The position numbers and the translations under genes were made by a program. This document shows positions 18,462 to 26,155 of a DNA stretch of 64,000 nt, piece by piece. The stretch is from Streptomyces sp. TP-A0356 (GTDB lineage: Bacteria > Actinomycetota > Actinomycetes > Streptomycetales > Streptomycetaceae). The stretch covers positions 498,945 to 562,944 of the forward strand of contig NZ_BBZJ01000013.1 in NCBI RefSeq assembly GCF_001417775.1, in the 5' to 3' direction. The notes beneath the pieces are model-generated. The model made no database searches, was not told the origin of the DNA, and saw only the letters and a list, made by a program, of their open reading frames with translations. The first letter of the stretch is position 1, and each line of letters opens with the position of its first letter.

Positions 18462-19955
18462 TCAGCTCCGGCCCGTCCAGCTGACCAGCGCCTCCTCGAC
18501 CCGCGCGGCGTCGGGCGCCTCCGCGGCCCAGGCCACGTACCCGTCGGGCCGTACGAGCACGGTCGTACGCCGCCCACTCGCCCAGTGCCCCACCGTCAGC
18601 CGGTCCTTGCGGCCGTCCGCGTCGAACGCCCGCGGGGTGATCAGCACGAACCGGCCGCCGCGCAGCGCCTCGTAGAGCCGGCCGCCGGTGAGTGCGACGT
18701 CCGGGATGCGCCTGCCGACGAGGGGGTGGGCACCGCGCGGGGCGGCGTACGCGTACCCGATGCCGGTGATCTGGCCCATGGCCCGCCGGCGGACCGGACC
18801 GACATGGGAGACAAGGGTGGCCAGCGCGGCGCGCAGCGCCAGGGTCCAGGGGCGTTCGGCCATCGCCAGCCGCACGAGCCCGCCACTGCTGCGCAGCACG
18901 GACCTGCCGACGGGGTGGCGCTCGGACTGGTAGGTGTCCAGGAGGCCGGGGTCGGCGTGGCCGTGCAGGACGGCGGCGAGCTTCCAGGAGAGGTTCGCGG
19001 CGTCCTGGAGACCGGTGTTCATGCCCTGGCCGCCGGCCGGGGTGTGCACATGCGCGGCGTCCCCGGCCAGGAAGACGCGCCCGACGCGGTACGCGGGCGC
19101 CTGCCGCTCGTCGCTGTGGAACCGGGACATCCAGCGGGCGTCGCGCATGCCGTAGTCATGGCCGAGCGAGCGCCGGACGATCTCCCGGACCTCGTCCAGA
19201 TCGAGCGGCGCGCTGTCGGGCACGTTGCGGTCGCGGCGCCAGCCGATGACCCGGTAGTAGCCGTCACCGAAGGGCGCGATGAAGGCGAAGGCGTCTCCGA
19301 CCGCGTTCGCGGTCAGCAGTTGCTCCGGCTTCTCCTCGAGGAGGACGTCGGCCAGGACGACGGAACGGATGACGGACTTGCCGGGGAAGGGCAGGCCGAC
19401 GGCCTGGCGGACGGCGCTGTGCAGACCGTCGGTGCCGACGGCGTACGCGGCGCGCATCTCACCGGGCTCGCCGTCGGCCCGGCGGACGTGCAGCGTCACG
19501 CCGTCGGCGTCCTGGCTCAGGCCGGTGACCTCGGTCTCGTAGGCGAACCGCGCCCCGGCCTCCACCGCGCGCCGCTCCAGCCCCTTCTCCACCTCGTACT
19601 GCGGGAGGACGAGGACATGGTTGAAGCGGGAGGGGAGGGTGCCCAGCCGGATGGTCAGACCGCCAAAGAGCCGGAGGTCGGAGAGGGGTTGCCCCGTCGC
19701 CTCCAGCTCGTCGGCGAGCCCGCGGGCGTCGAGCTGCTCCAGGGTGCGGGCGTGCAGGGCAAAGGCCCGGGAGAGATTGCTGATCTGGTGGGGGCGCTTC
19801 TCGACGAGGGTGACGGGGATGCCCGCGGCGGCGAGATCGCCGGCGAGGAGGAGTCCGGTGGGACCGGCGCCGACGACGAGGACACCGGCGGCGGTGCCGT
19901 TACCGGAAGCACCGGAAGAACCGGAAGAAGCGGTGGTGCGGGTCTTGCCTGCCAT
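18462..19955 (-). CDS. FAD-dependent aromatic monooxygenase (MhpA/rifampicin-monooxygenase type)
   Basis: Class A flavoprotein hydroxylase of 497 residues that would insert oxygen into an aromatic or polyketide substrate with NAD(P)H. After a low-complexity Ser/Gly head, the FAD-binding motif is G29-x-G31-x2-G34 (VVGAGPTGLLLAGDL). The second FAD motif is GDAAHVHTPAGGQGMNTG with D299. The C-terminal thioredoxin-like domain typical of the MhpA/PgaE group is present. The ATG at 19955 follows AGGAGG. It is divergent from a TetR gene with paired 22-bp inverted operators between them, so it is probably induced by its substrate. Detoxification of an aromatic antibiotic or growth on an aromatic is plausible; the substrate cannot be read. 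Confidence 0.85.
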   Translation of the reverse strand: MAGKTRTTASSGSSGASGNGTAAGVLVVGAGPTGLLLAGDLAAAGIPVTLVEKRPHQISNLSRAFALHARTLEQLDARGLADELEATGQPLSDLRLFGGLTIRLGTLPSRFNHVLVLPQYEVEKGLERRAVEAGARFAYETEVTGLSQDADGVTLHVRRADGEPGEMRAAYAVGTDGLHSAVRQAVGLPFPGKSVIRSVVLADVLLEEKPEQLLTANAVGDAFAFIAPFGDGYYRVIGWRRDRNVPDSAPLDLDEVREIVRRSLGHDYGMRDARWMSRFHSDERQAPAYRVGRVFLAGDAAHVHTPAGGQGMNTGLQDAANLSWKLAAVLHGHADPGLLDTYQSERHPVGRSVLRSSGGLVRLAMAERPWTLALRAALATLVSHVGPVRRRAMGQITGIGYAYAAPRGAHPLVGRRIPDVALTGGRLYEALRGGRFVLITPRAFDADGRKDRLTVGHWASGRRTTVLVRPDGYVAWAAEAPDAARVEEALVSWTGRS

Positions 19956-19968
19956 GGCGACCTCCTGA

Positions 19969-20055
19969 TGCCAACGCCTGTAGGCCAACGCCCGTTTGCC
20001 AACATAGGGTGACCCCACTGGACTGTCAACACACGTTGGCCTACGTTTGTTGGCA
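19969..20055. promoter_or_regulatory. Paired inverted operators between monooxygenase and TetR gene
   Basis: A 22-base motif (tgccaac-N4-gtaggccaacg) at 19969-19990 recurs inverted at 20034-20055 with only four N4 differences. A further half site (tttgccaaca) begins near 19995. The right copy ends on the ATG of the TetR gene and the left copy abuts the monooxygenase ribosome binding site. Both promoters should be covered by the regulator. Confidence 0.8.
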
Positions 20056-20624
20056 TGTCCGAGAACGCACCCCGCCGCTCCGACGCCACCCGCACCGCGA
20101 TCCTCGCCGCCGCCCGTGAGCGCTTCGCCTCCGACGGCTATGAACGCGCCACGATCCGCGCGATCGCCAAGGACGCGCGCATCGACCCGTCCATGGTGAT
20201 GCGCTACTACGGATCGAAGGAGGGCCTCTTCGACGCGGTCCTCGACGTCGATCTACGCATGCCCGACCCTCAGCGGCTGGGCCGGCACGACATGGGCAAG
20301 GTGCTGGTGAGCCACTTCCTCACCCTCTGGGAGGAGAACAACGACGTGCTCACGGCGATGCTGCGGGTCGGCGTCACCAACCCGGCGGGGGCCGAGCGGT
20401 TGCAGGCGGTCTTCCGGGACCAGTTGCTGCCGGTCGCGCGGCACGCCTGCCCGGACCCCGAGCAGGCGCCGACCCGCGCCGGGCTCATCGTCTCGCAGAT
20501 GCTGGGGCTGGCGCTCACGCGATACGTGCTGAAGCTCCCCCCGGCCGTCGCCCTGGCTCCCGAGGAGGTCGTGGCCTGGCTCGGCCCCACGGTGCAGCGC
20601 TACCTCACGGCGCCGCACCCGTAG
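20055..20624 (+). CDS. TetR/AcrR-family transcriptional repressor
   Basis: 189 residues. The N-terminal HTH reads RTAILAAARERFASDGYERA, then TIRAIAKDARIDPSMVMRYY. The C-terminal all-helical ligand domain resembles the TetR_C_17-like group (LTAMLRVGVTNPAGAERLQA). The ATG at 20055 has no Shine-Dalgarno sequence and overlaps the operator, so the message may be leaderless. It is divergent from the FAD monooxygenase, its probable target. Confidence 0.9.
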   Translation: MSENAPRRSDATRTAILAAARERFASDGYERATIRAIAKDARIDPSMVMRYYGSKEGLFDAVLDVDLRMPDPQRLGRHDMGKVLVSHFLTLWEENNDVLTAMLRVGVTNPAGAERLQAVFRDQLLPVARHACPDPEQAPTRAGLIVSQMLGLALTRYVLKLPPAVALAPEEVVAWLGPTVQRYLTAPHP

Positions 20625-20655
20625 CGGACCCCGCCCCTGGCGGAGCGCACGCGCA

Positions 20656-20715
20656 GGGGCGCCACCCGTGGGGGCGCCACCCGTGGGGGCGCCACCCGTA
20701 GAGGCGCCACCCGTA
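20656..20715. repeat. 15-bp tandem repeat, four units
   Basis: Four consecutive units of ggggcgccacccgtg (20656, 20671, 20686, 20701), the last two with one or two changes. They lie in the non-coding space after the TetR gene. Each unit contains the palindrome ggcgcc. Confidence 0.85.
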
Positions 20716-20730
20716 GCCGCGGCAAGCGCC

Positions 20731-20780
20731 GGGTGCCGTACGTCCGGGTGCCCTACGTCCGGGTGCCGTACGTCCGGGTG
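20731..20780. repeat. Second 15-bp tandem repeat, 3.3 units
   Basis: Three units of gggtgccgtacgtcc (20731, 20746, 20761) and a partial fourth. The period matches the neighbouring array but the sequence differs. No gene is seen in 20625-20895. Confidence 0.85.
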
Positions 20781-20783
20781 AAA

Positions 20784-20830
20784 CGGCGAGGGAGTCCGCG
20801 CGCCTGACGGGTGCGCGGACTCCCTCGCCG
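20784..20830. terminator. Strong hairpin
   Basis: Perfect 18-bp stem (20784-20801 with 20813-20830) and an 11-base loop, between the TetR gene and the convergent small membrane protein gene. It probably ends both transcripts. Confidence 0.88.
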
Positions 20831-20895
20831 AGAGATGCCGATGGCCGAATGCGGCCGACGGCCGCGGGCGGCACCCGCGGCTGTCCGGACGGGGG

Positions 20896-21126
20896 TCAGC
20901 CCCGCTTGCGGGACTTGTCGGTGACCATGACCAGGCCCGCGATGACCAGGAAGAGCACGATCGGCGCCGCCACGAACAGCCCCAGCGTCGAGGCCATGCT
21001 CAGGGACTTGCCGGGGTCGTCGCCGTCGTCGCGGGTCAGCGCGAGGGCGGGGGACGACATGAGCAGCGTGATCAGCGTCGTACCGGCGGCCAGGGCGCCG
21101 GCGCGCAGGGCGTTCTTCTTGTCCAC
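20896..21126 (-). CDS. Small membrane protein, function unknown
   Basis: 76 residues starting at GTG 21126 (MDKKNALRAGAL). A signal-like hydrophobic stretch (LAAGTTLITLLMSSPALALT) with a possible AxA cleavage site is followed by an acidic loop (RDDGDDPGKS). A clear membrane segment (LGLFVAAPIVLFLVIAGLVMV) and the basic tail TDKSRKRG come last. Predicted topology is an exported acidic loop with a cytoplasmic C-terminus. The start lacks a ribosome binding site and may be leaderless. I do not recognise a family. Confidence 0.75.
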   Translation of the reverse strand: MDKKNALRAGALAAGTTLITLLMSSPALALTRDDGDDPGKSLSMASTLGLFVAAPIVLFLVIAGLVMVTDKSRKRG

Positions 21127-21183
21127 GGTGCAAAAGTAGCGAACGCCTGAACGGCCCGCGCGGCCGGGGTGCGGTCTGAGGCC

Positions 21184-23313
21184 TCAGGCCCCCGCCCCAG
21201 CCGCTCTCGGTGGCTCACCGTCGTCCTCACCCGGCGTGCCCCTCCCCCGCAGTACGTTCACCAGCGCGTGCAGCCGCGGAGCGGCCGCCAGGTCCTCAAG
21301 GGTCATGGGGCGCCCGTCCGCGTCCGCGATCGGCAGGCGCCAATTGGGGTACTGGTCCCAGGTGCCCGGCAGGTTCTGCGGGCGGCGGTCGCCCACCCCG
21401 TCGGGGAGCCAGACGCCGACCAGACGGGCGGGGGTGCGCAGCAGGAAGCGGTGCACGGCCTGGATCTCGATCTCCTCCGCGACCGCCGAGCCCCCTCCGC
21501 CCGTCCCCTTCAGCAGGCCGAGCCGGGACAGCAGGGCGAGCCATTCGCGGGTGTCGGCGGCCGCCGCGGCGCGTTCCTGGTCCAGGGGGCGGGTCAGCAG
21601 GCCCAGCCGGGCGCGCAGATCGACGTGTTCGCCGGTGAGCCGGGCGGCGGTCGACGGCAGGTCGTGGGTGGTGGCGGTGGCCAGGCAGTCCGTTCGCCAG
21701 CGCTCGGGCGGCAGGGGCTGCCCGTTGCCCTCCCAGTCCCGTTCGAACCACAGCACGGAGGTGCCGAGCACCCCGCGCTCGTGCAGCGCCTCGCGCACCC
21801 CGGGCTCCACCGTCCCGAGGTCCTCGCCGATGACCAGCGCCCCGGCCCGCGAGGCTTCCAGAACCAGGACGGCGAGCATCGCCTCGGCGTCGTAGCGGAC
21901 GTAGGTGCCCTCTGTGGGCGGCTGCCCCTGCGGCACCCACCACAGCCGGAACAGGCCCATGACATGGTCGATGCGCAGGGCGCCCGCGTGCCGGAGCAGG
22001 GCGCGCAGGAGCCGGCGGTAGGGGGCGTAGCCGCAGGAGGCGAGGCGGTCGGGGCGCCAGGGGGGCAGGCCCCAGTCCTGGCCGCGCGCGTTGAAGGCGT
22101 CCGGCGGGGCGCCCACCGACATGCCTCCCGCGAGGTACTCCTGCTGCGCCCAGGCGTCGGCGCCGCCCGGATGCACGCCGACCGCGAGGTCGTGGATCAG
22201 CCCGACCGCCATCCCGGCGTCGCGGGCGGTGCGCTGGGCGGTGGCGAGCTGGGCGTCGGTCAGCCAGGCGAGCCGGCAGTGGAAGTCGACGCGGTCCAGC
22301 AGCGCGCGGCGGGCGCGGGCGGTCTCGGCCGAGCGCGGATCACGCAGCCGGGAGGGCCAGTTCTGCCAGTCGGAGCCGTACACCTCCGCGAGCGCGCACC
22401 AGGTCGCGTGGTCCTCCAGCACCTCCCCCTCCTCGGCGAGGAAGTCGGCGTACGCGGCGCGCCGTCCGGGTCCGAGGGGGACGGCGTGCACGAGTTCGAG
22501 CGCCTCGCGCTTGAGTTCCCACACGGCGTCGCGGTCGATCAGCGCGCCCTTGTCGAGGACGGTCTCCCGCAGCCGCGCGGCGCGCTCCAGCAGGGCCCGG
22601 AGGCGGGCCCGCTCCTCGACGTACGGGAACTCGGGGACGTCCTCGATGCGCAGGTGCACCGGGTCCGGGTAGCGGCGCGAGGAGGGACGGTAGGGCGACG
22701 GGTCGGTGGGGGCGCCGGGTACGGCCGCGTGCAACGGGTTGACCTGCACGAACCCGGCGCCCAGCGCGCGCCCGGCCCAGGCGGTCAGCTCGGCGAGGTC
22801 ACCCAGGTCGCCCATGCCCCAGGAGCGGCCGGAGAGCAGGGAGTAGAGCTGGACGAGCAGTCCGTAGGAGCGGGCCGGCGGTGCGGGCAGCCGGGCGGGC
22901 GCGGCGACCAGGTGGGCGTCGGCGGTGCGTCCGTCGGGCGCGGTGACGTGCAACAGGTGGACGCCGGGCGGCAGTTGCTCGGCCGAGGCGCGGATCTCGC
23001 CCTGCTCGGTCTCGACGCGAAGACGGGTGCCGTCCGGGAGGGCGGCGAGCGCGGCGGGCGGCCGTCCACCCCAGCCGACCACGGTCGGTGGCAGCAGCCG
23101 CTCGCGCAGCTCCGTCTCGCGCGCGGCGAGGGCGTGACGTACGGCGTCCGGGGTGCTCGCGTCGACCCCGAGCGCGGCCAGCGCGGCGGTGACGGCGGTG
23201 TCCGACACGGCGACCGTACGGTCCGGAGAGGGGCGGTAGGAGGTGGCCACGCCGTGCAGCGCGGCGAGCCGGGCCAGGGGCGTCTCGTCGCGCGCGGGGT
23301 CGGCCGGCGTCAT
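21184..23313 (-). CDS. malQ: 4-alpha-glucanotransferase (amylomaltase, GH77)
   Basis: Transfers alpha-1,4-glucan segments between maltodextrins in the cytoplasm (disproportionating enzyme), feeding maltose and glycogen metabolism. 709 residues. The N-terminal 160 residues are the extra domain of actinobacterial MalQ. The GH77 barrel then begins at SYGLLVQLYSLLSGRSWGMG and carries PLHAAVPGAPTDPSPYRPSS. The nucleophile is D449 (LRIDHVMGL) and the acid/base E497 (VIGEDLGTVEP). The ATG at 23313 directly follows the TAG of a small ORF (TAGATG), so translation is coupled to it. The order small ORF then malQ is unusual (see that entry). Confidence 0.93.
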   Translation of the reverse strand: MTPADPARDETPLARLAALHGVATSYRPSPDRTVAVSDTAVTAALAALGVDASTPDAVRHALAARETELRERLLPPTVVGWGGRPPAALAALPDGTRLRVETEQGEIRASAEQLPPGVHLLHVTAPDGRTADAHLVAAPARLPAPPARSYGLLVQLYSLLSGRSWGMGDLGDLAELTAWAGRALGAGFVQVNPLHAAVPGAPTDPSPYRPSSRRYPDPVHLRIEDVPEFPYVEERARLRALLERAARLRETVLDKGALIDRDAVWELKREALELVHAVPLGPGRRAAYADFLAEEGEVLEDHATWCALAEVYGSDWQNWPSRLRDPRSAETARARRALLDRVDFHCRLAWLTDAQLATAQRTARDAGMAVGLIHDLAVGVHPGGADAWAQQEYLAGGMSVGAPPDAFNARGQDWGLPPWRPDRLASCGYAPYRRLLRALLRHAGALRIDHVMGLFRLWWVPQGQPPTEGTYVRYDAEAMLAVLVLEASRAGALVIGEDLGTVEPGVREALHERGVLGTSVLWFERDWEGNGQPLPPERWRTDCLATATTHDLPSTAARLTGEHVDLRARLGLLTRPLDQERAAAAADTREWLALLSRLGLLKGTGGGGSAVAEEIEIQAVHRFLLRTPARLVGVWLPDGVGDRRPQNLPGTWDQYPNWRLPIADADGRPMTLEDLAAAPRLHALVNVLRGRGTPGEDDGEPPRAAGAGA

Positions 23314-23553
23314 CTAGAACCCCGTGGCGTCCGGGCCGACGGCGGAGGGCTCGCTGGTCAGGTGGGTGGCTTCGGCGAGCGGGGGCTCGCTGGTCAGGGG
23401 CTCGGCGTCGGGCAGCGGCGGCTCGCTGGTCAGCGGTGCCGCCGCGTAGGCGCCCTCCGCGCTGAGGACGCTCAGCAGGGTCTCGGGGTCGGCGGACGGT
23501 TCCGCGTCCCGTTTGGACGGGGCCGGGAGCAGGGGGTGTGCCGGTGCGGCCAC
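23314..23553 (-). CDS. 79-residue repeat protein coupled to malQ
   Basis: The GTG start at 23553 has an excellent ribosome binding site (AAGGAGG, five bases away) and the stop TAG abuts the malQ ATG, so this is a real small gene. The product has a Pro/Ala-rich head (AAPAHPLLPAPSKRD) and the segment DPETLLSVLSAEGAYAAA. The last 40 residues contain three copies of an LTSEP motif (PLTSEPPL, PLTSEPPL, HLTSEPS) separated by about 12 residues. There is no Cys, signal or membrane segment. I do not recognise it; it could be a regulatory leader, a small partner of MalQ or a peptide precursor. Confidence 0.7.
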   Translation of the reverse strand: MAAPAHPLLPAPSKRDAEPSADPETLLSVLSAEGAYAAAPLTSEPPLPDAEPLTSEPPLAEATHLTSEPSAVGPDATGF

Positions 23554-23893
23554 GGAGGCCTCCTTGTCGTCGTACGACGGATGCGAGTGAGAGCAGGCCT
23601 ACCCAGTGGGCGCGTTCGCAGACGTACGAGGACGAGCGAGGTGCCTCTGTTCACAACCCGTCCCCTGCGGTCCGTCACGAGGGACACATGCGACACATGG
23701 GCCACTCCCGTCGACACCCTAACGAAGCGGACCACCGACTCGATGCGTGACGCACACGACCGGGCTCACGGGCCGGACGTGCCGACGCAGAGACAGAGCC
23801 CCTGAAACGACAACCCCGGGCCACGACGGCGGACCGGCCCCGCGGTGCGCGGGGCCGGTCAGGAGGCGGCCGGGAACGCGAAGGCCCGGATCG
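23554..23893. other. Intergenic region upstream of the malQ unit
   Basis: About 280 bp upstream of the malQ small ORF hold its presumed promoter; I cannot point to -35/-10 boxes. A short direct repeat (cacatg at two sites near 23687-23699) is visible. The rest is the HNH gene terminator. Confidence 0.4.
23832..23860 (-). terminator. Hairpin after the HNH endonuclease gene
   Basis: Perfect 13-bp stem (23832-23844 with 23848-23860) and a 3-base loop, about 34 bases beyond the HNH gene stop. Confidence 0.82.
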
Positions 23894-24430
23894 TCAGGCG
23901 GAAATGCCGTCGATCCGGGCCAAGGCGTCATCCGCGCCGTACGGCTGCAGGTATGGCAGCCAGCGCGGGTCCCTATGCCCGGTGCCGATGATGCGCCACG
24001 CCAGACCGGTGGGCGGAGCGGGTTTGTGACGGAGCCGCCAGCCGATCTCGAAGAGATGGCGGTCGGCCTTGACGTGGTTGCAGCGCCTGCAGGACGCCAC
24101 GACGTTGTCCCAGACGTGCTGACCACCGCGGCTGCGCGGAATGACGTGGTCGACGCTGGTTGCGACGCCACCGCAGTACATGCACCGGCCGCCGTCACGC
24201 GCGAAGAGCGCGCGCCGGGTAAGAGGAACGGGCCCCCGGTAGGGAACCCGCACGAATCGCTTCAGCCGGACCACGCTGGGCGCGGGGACGGTGACGGTTG
24301 CGCTGTGCATATAGGCGCCGGACTCCTCGAGGCAGATGGCCTTGTTCTCGAGGACTAGGACGAGCGCGCGGCGGAGCGGTACGACGCCGAGTGGCTCGTA
24401 CGACGCGTTGAGGACCAGGACATGCGGCAC
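23894..24430 (-). CDS. HNH endonuclease family protein
   Basis: 178 residues of the widespread actinobacterial HNH family that begins PHVLVLNASYEPLGVVPLRR. The HNH/zinc module is CMYCGG...TSVDHVIPRSRGG...WDNVVASCRRCNHVK. It has two CxxC zinc knuckles, the DH general-base pair and the metal-site Asn. The GTG at 24430 follows AAGGAGG and coincides with the conserved N-terminus; the longer frame is rejected. It is a single-gene unit divergent from mscS. The biological role of this housekeeping HNH family is not established; DNA repair or restriction is only inferred. Confidence 0.9.
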   Translation of the reverse strand: MPHVLVLNASYEPLGVVPLRRALVLVLENKAICLEESGAYMHSATVTVPAPSVVRLKRFVRVPYRGPVPLTRRALFARDGGRCMYCGGVATSVDHVIPRSRGGQHVWDNVVASCRRCNHVKADRHLFEIGWRLRHKPAPPTGLAWRIIGTGHRDPRWLPYLQPYGADDALARIDGISA

Positions 24431-24734
24431 GGATGCCTCCTTGTACGCCGGCGGCGCGTGGCTCGCGCCGGGACGATCTGCAGCCAGTCTCCCCTCATGC
24501 CTGGTGGAAGCGCCACCATGTCCCGGTAACGGGCTGGGAGTGTTTTCGACCACACCTGAAGCATCCCCCGCCGAGCGCCCCCTTACTTCCCCAGGTGAGC
24601 ACGGTCTCTCCTTCGGACACCGCGACGATCCCCACACGATGCCCCGTTAGTGTGGTGCCTCTGCCGTCCGGTGTCCTTTCCGTGACCTTGACCGCCAGCG
24701 CCGGAGGCAGACACCGCACATGGAGGTACCCGCC
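24431..24734. other. Divergent intergenic region between HNH gene and mscS
   Basis: 304 bp expected to hold two divergent promoters. I find no convincing boxes, repeats or small ORF. Confidence 0.4.
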
Positions 24735-25829
24735 GTGTCCTTGCCCGCCCTACTGGCCACCGGCGCCACGCCGACGCCGGCTCCCTCGGAGACGACGGCT
24801 CCGGGGGTTGCCACGCTGCAGGACGCCCAGCAGAGCGCGACGAAAGCCGCCAGCTGGGTCGAGCAGAACTGGTCCACCTGGCTCGCGATCGGCCTCAGGG
24901 TCGTCCTGATCCTGGTGATCGCGGCGGTACTGAGAGTGGCGGTGCGACGGGCGATCACCAAGCTGATCGACCGCATGAACCGGACGGTCCAGGCGGTGGA
25001 CGGCACGGCGCTCGGCGGCCTGCTGGTGAACGCGGAGCGCCGCCGGCAGCGCTCGCAGGCGATCGGCTCGGTGCTGCGCTCGGTGGCGTCCTTCGTGATC
25101 ATGGGTACGGCCGCGCTGATGGTGCTGTCCACCTTCCAGATCGATCTGGCGCCGCTGCTCGCCTCCGCGGGTGTGGCGGGCGTGGCGATCGGTTTCGGCG
25201 CGCGCAACCTGGTGACGGACTTCCTGTCCGGCGTCTTCATGATCCTCGAGGACCAGTACGGCGTCGGCGACACCATCGACGCGGGGGTCGCCTCCGGCGA
25301 GGTGATCGAGGTGGGCCTGCGCGTGACCAAGCTGCGCGGTGACGGCGGCGAGATCTGGTACGTCCGCAACGGCGAGGTCAAGCGCATCGGCAACCTCTCG
25401 CAGGGCTGGGCGACGGCCGGGGTGGACGTGACCGTCCGCGCGAGCGAGGACCTGGACCGGGTGAGGGCGACCCTCGACGCGGTGGCCGAGCAGATGAGCA
25501 AGGAAGAGCCCTGGAACGAGCGCCTGTGGGGGCCGATCGAGGTGCTCGGCCTGGACAGCGTGCTGCTGGACTCGATGGTCGTGCGCGTCTCGGCGAAGAC
25601 GATGCCGGGCAAGGCCGTGGCGGTGGAGCGCGAGCTGCGCTGGCGCATCAAGCGGGCCTTCGACGAGGCGAACATCCGTATCGTGGGTGGCCTGCCGACC
25701 GTGCCGGAGGACGAGCTCCCGGCCGACCCGACGGCCACGATGGCGGCCCCGTCGGCGTACTCGAACTCGGCCTCGCCCCAGACGGAGACGGCGTCCGCGA
25801 TCCTGCCGCCGCGCCCGGCCGCGAAGTAG
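24735..25829 (+). CDS. mscS: Small-conductance mechanosensitive channel (MscS family)
   Basis: Inner-membrane channel that opens under membrane tension and releases solutes on hypo-osmotic shock. 364 residues from GTG 24735, chosen because GGAGGT lies seven bases upstream; an ATG 15 bases earlier is an alternative. After a Pro/Ala-rich head, TM1 is WLAIGLRVVLILVIAAVLRV. TM2 is SVASFVIMGTAALMVLSTF. The pore helix TM3 follows (LLASAGVAGVAIGFGARNLV) with the typical Gly/Ala packing pattern, and then the beta domain begins (GVFMILEDQYGVGDTIDAG). The C-terminal alpha/beta vestibule and a Pro/Ser-rich tail end the protein. A strong hairpin follows. Confidence 0.93.
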   Translation: MSLPALLATGATPTPAPSETTAPGVATLQDAQQSATKAASWVEQNWSTWLAIGLRVVLILVIAAVLRVAVRRAITKLIDRMNRTVQAVDGTALGGLLVNAERRRQRSQAIGSVLRSVASFVIMGTAALMVLSTFQIDLAPLLASAGVAGVAIGFGARNLVTDFLSGVFMILEDQYGVGDTIDAGVASGEVIEVGLRVTKLRGDGGEIWYVRNGEVKRIGNLSQGWATAGVDVTVRASEDLDRVRATLDAVAEQMSKEEPWNERLWGPIEVLGLDSVLLDSMVVRVSAKTMPGKAVAVERELRWRIKRAFDEANIRIVGGLPTVPEDELPADPTATMAAPSAYSNSASPQTETASAILPPRPAAK

Positions 25830-25845
25830 CACCCACGGGACACAT

Positions 25846-25881
25846 GGGAAGGGCGCCCGGAGGATTCCGGGCGCCCTTCCC
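25846..25881 (+). terminator. Strong hairpin after mscS
   Basis: Perfect 15-bp stem (25846-25860 with 25867-25881) and a 6-base loop, 17 bases after the mscS stop. The remaining gap up to 26155 holds the ROK operator and promoter; no gene can be supported there. Confidence 0.88.
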
Positions 25882-26082
25882 GTCGTACGCCCACGTACGC
25901 CCACCGCTTCAGCCAGTTCCGCCACCACGCCCGGAACGCCGCGCGGCGGCCCTCGGCCACCGCCCCGCGATACGCGGCCTCGACCTGCGCCGTAGCCATC
26001 CCGCGCCCAGGTAACGACTTGGTTGCCGGCAGTGGCCGGTATTGACGCCTCCACGACACCGGGCCTACTTTCCTCTCAGCAA

Positions 26083-26097
26083 TAGGAAACTTTCCTA
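26083..26097. promoter_or_regulatory. Palindromic operator upstream of the ROK regulator
   Basis: taggaaactttccta is a perfect palindrome around one central base. It lies about 60 bases before the ROK gene, with a similar half site (actttcct) at 26067. A/T-rich GGAAA...TTTCC dyads are typical of ROK/NagC-type sites, so autoregulation and control of the sugar operon is likely. Confidence 0.65.
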
Positions 26098-26155
26098 ACA
26101 GTGATCTTCGGGGGGGCTGCCCGGCCACGGCACCGTCCCGGAGGAGGATCACCCG

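Noticed and set aside
20656..20780. Tandem 15-bp repeats as a CRISPR array
   Set aside because: Units are contiguous with no spacers and too short; no cas genes are present.
23747..24358. Plus-strand 203-codon frame across the HNH gene
   Set aside because: Antisense to a clearly conserved HNH protein, no ribosome binding site and no domain.
25840..25999. Minus-strand frame starting MATAQVEAAYRGAVAEGRR and containing AWWRNWLKRW
   Set aside because: The first 40 residues look protein-like, but there is no ribosome binding site. The frame also runs without a stop through the mscS terminator and antisense to mscS, so I cannot support a gene. Conservation of the first 40 codons in relatives would reopen it.
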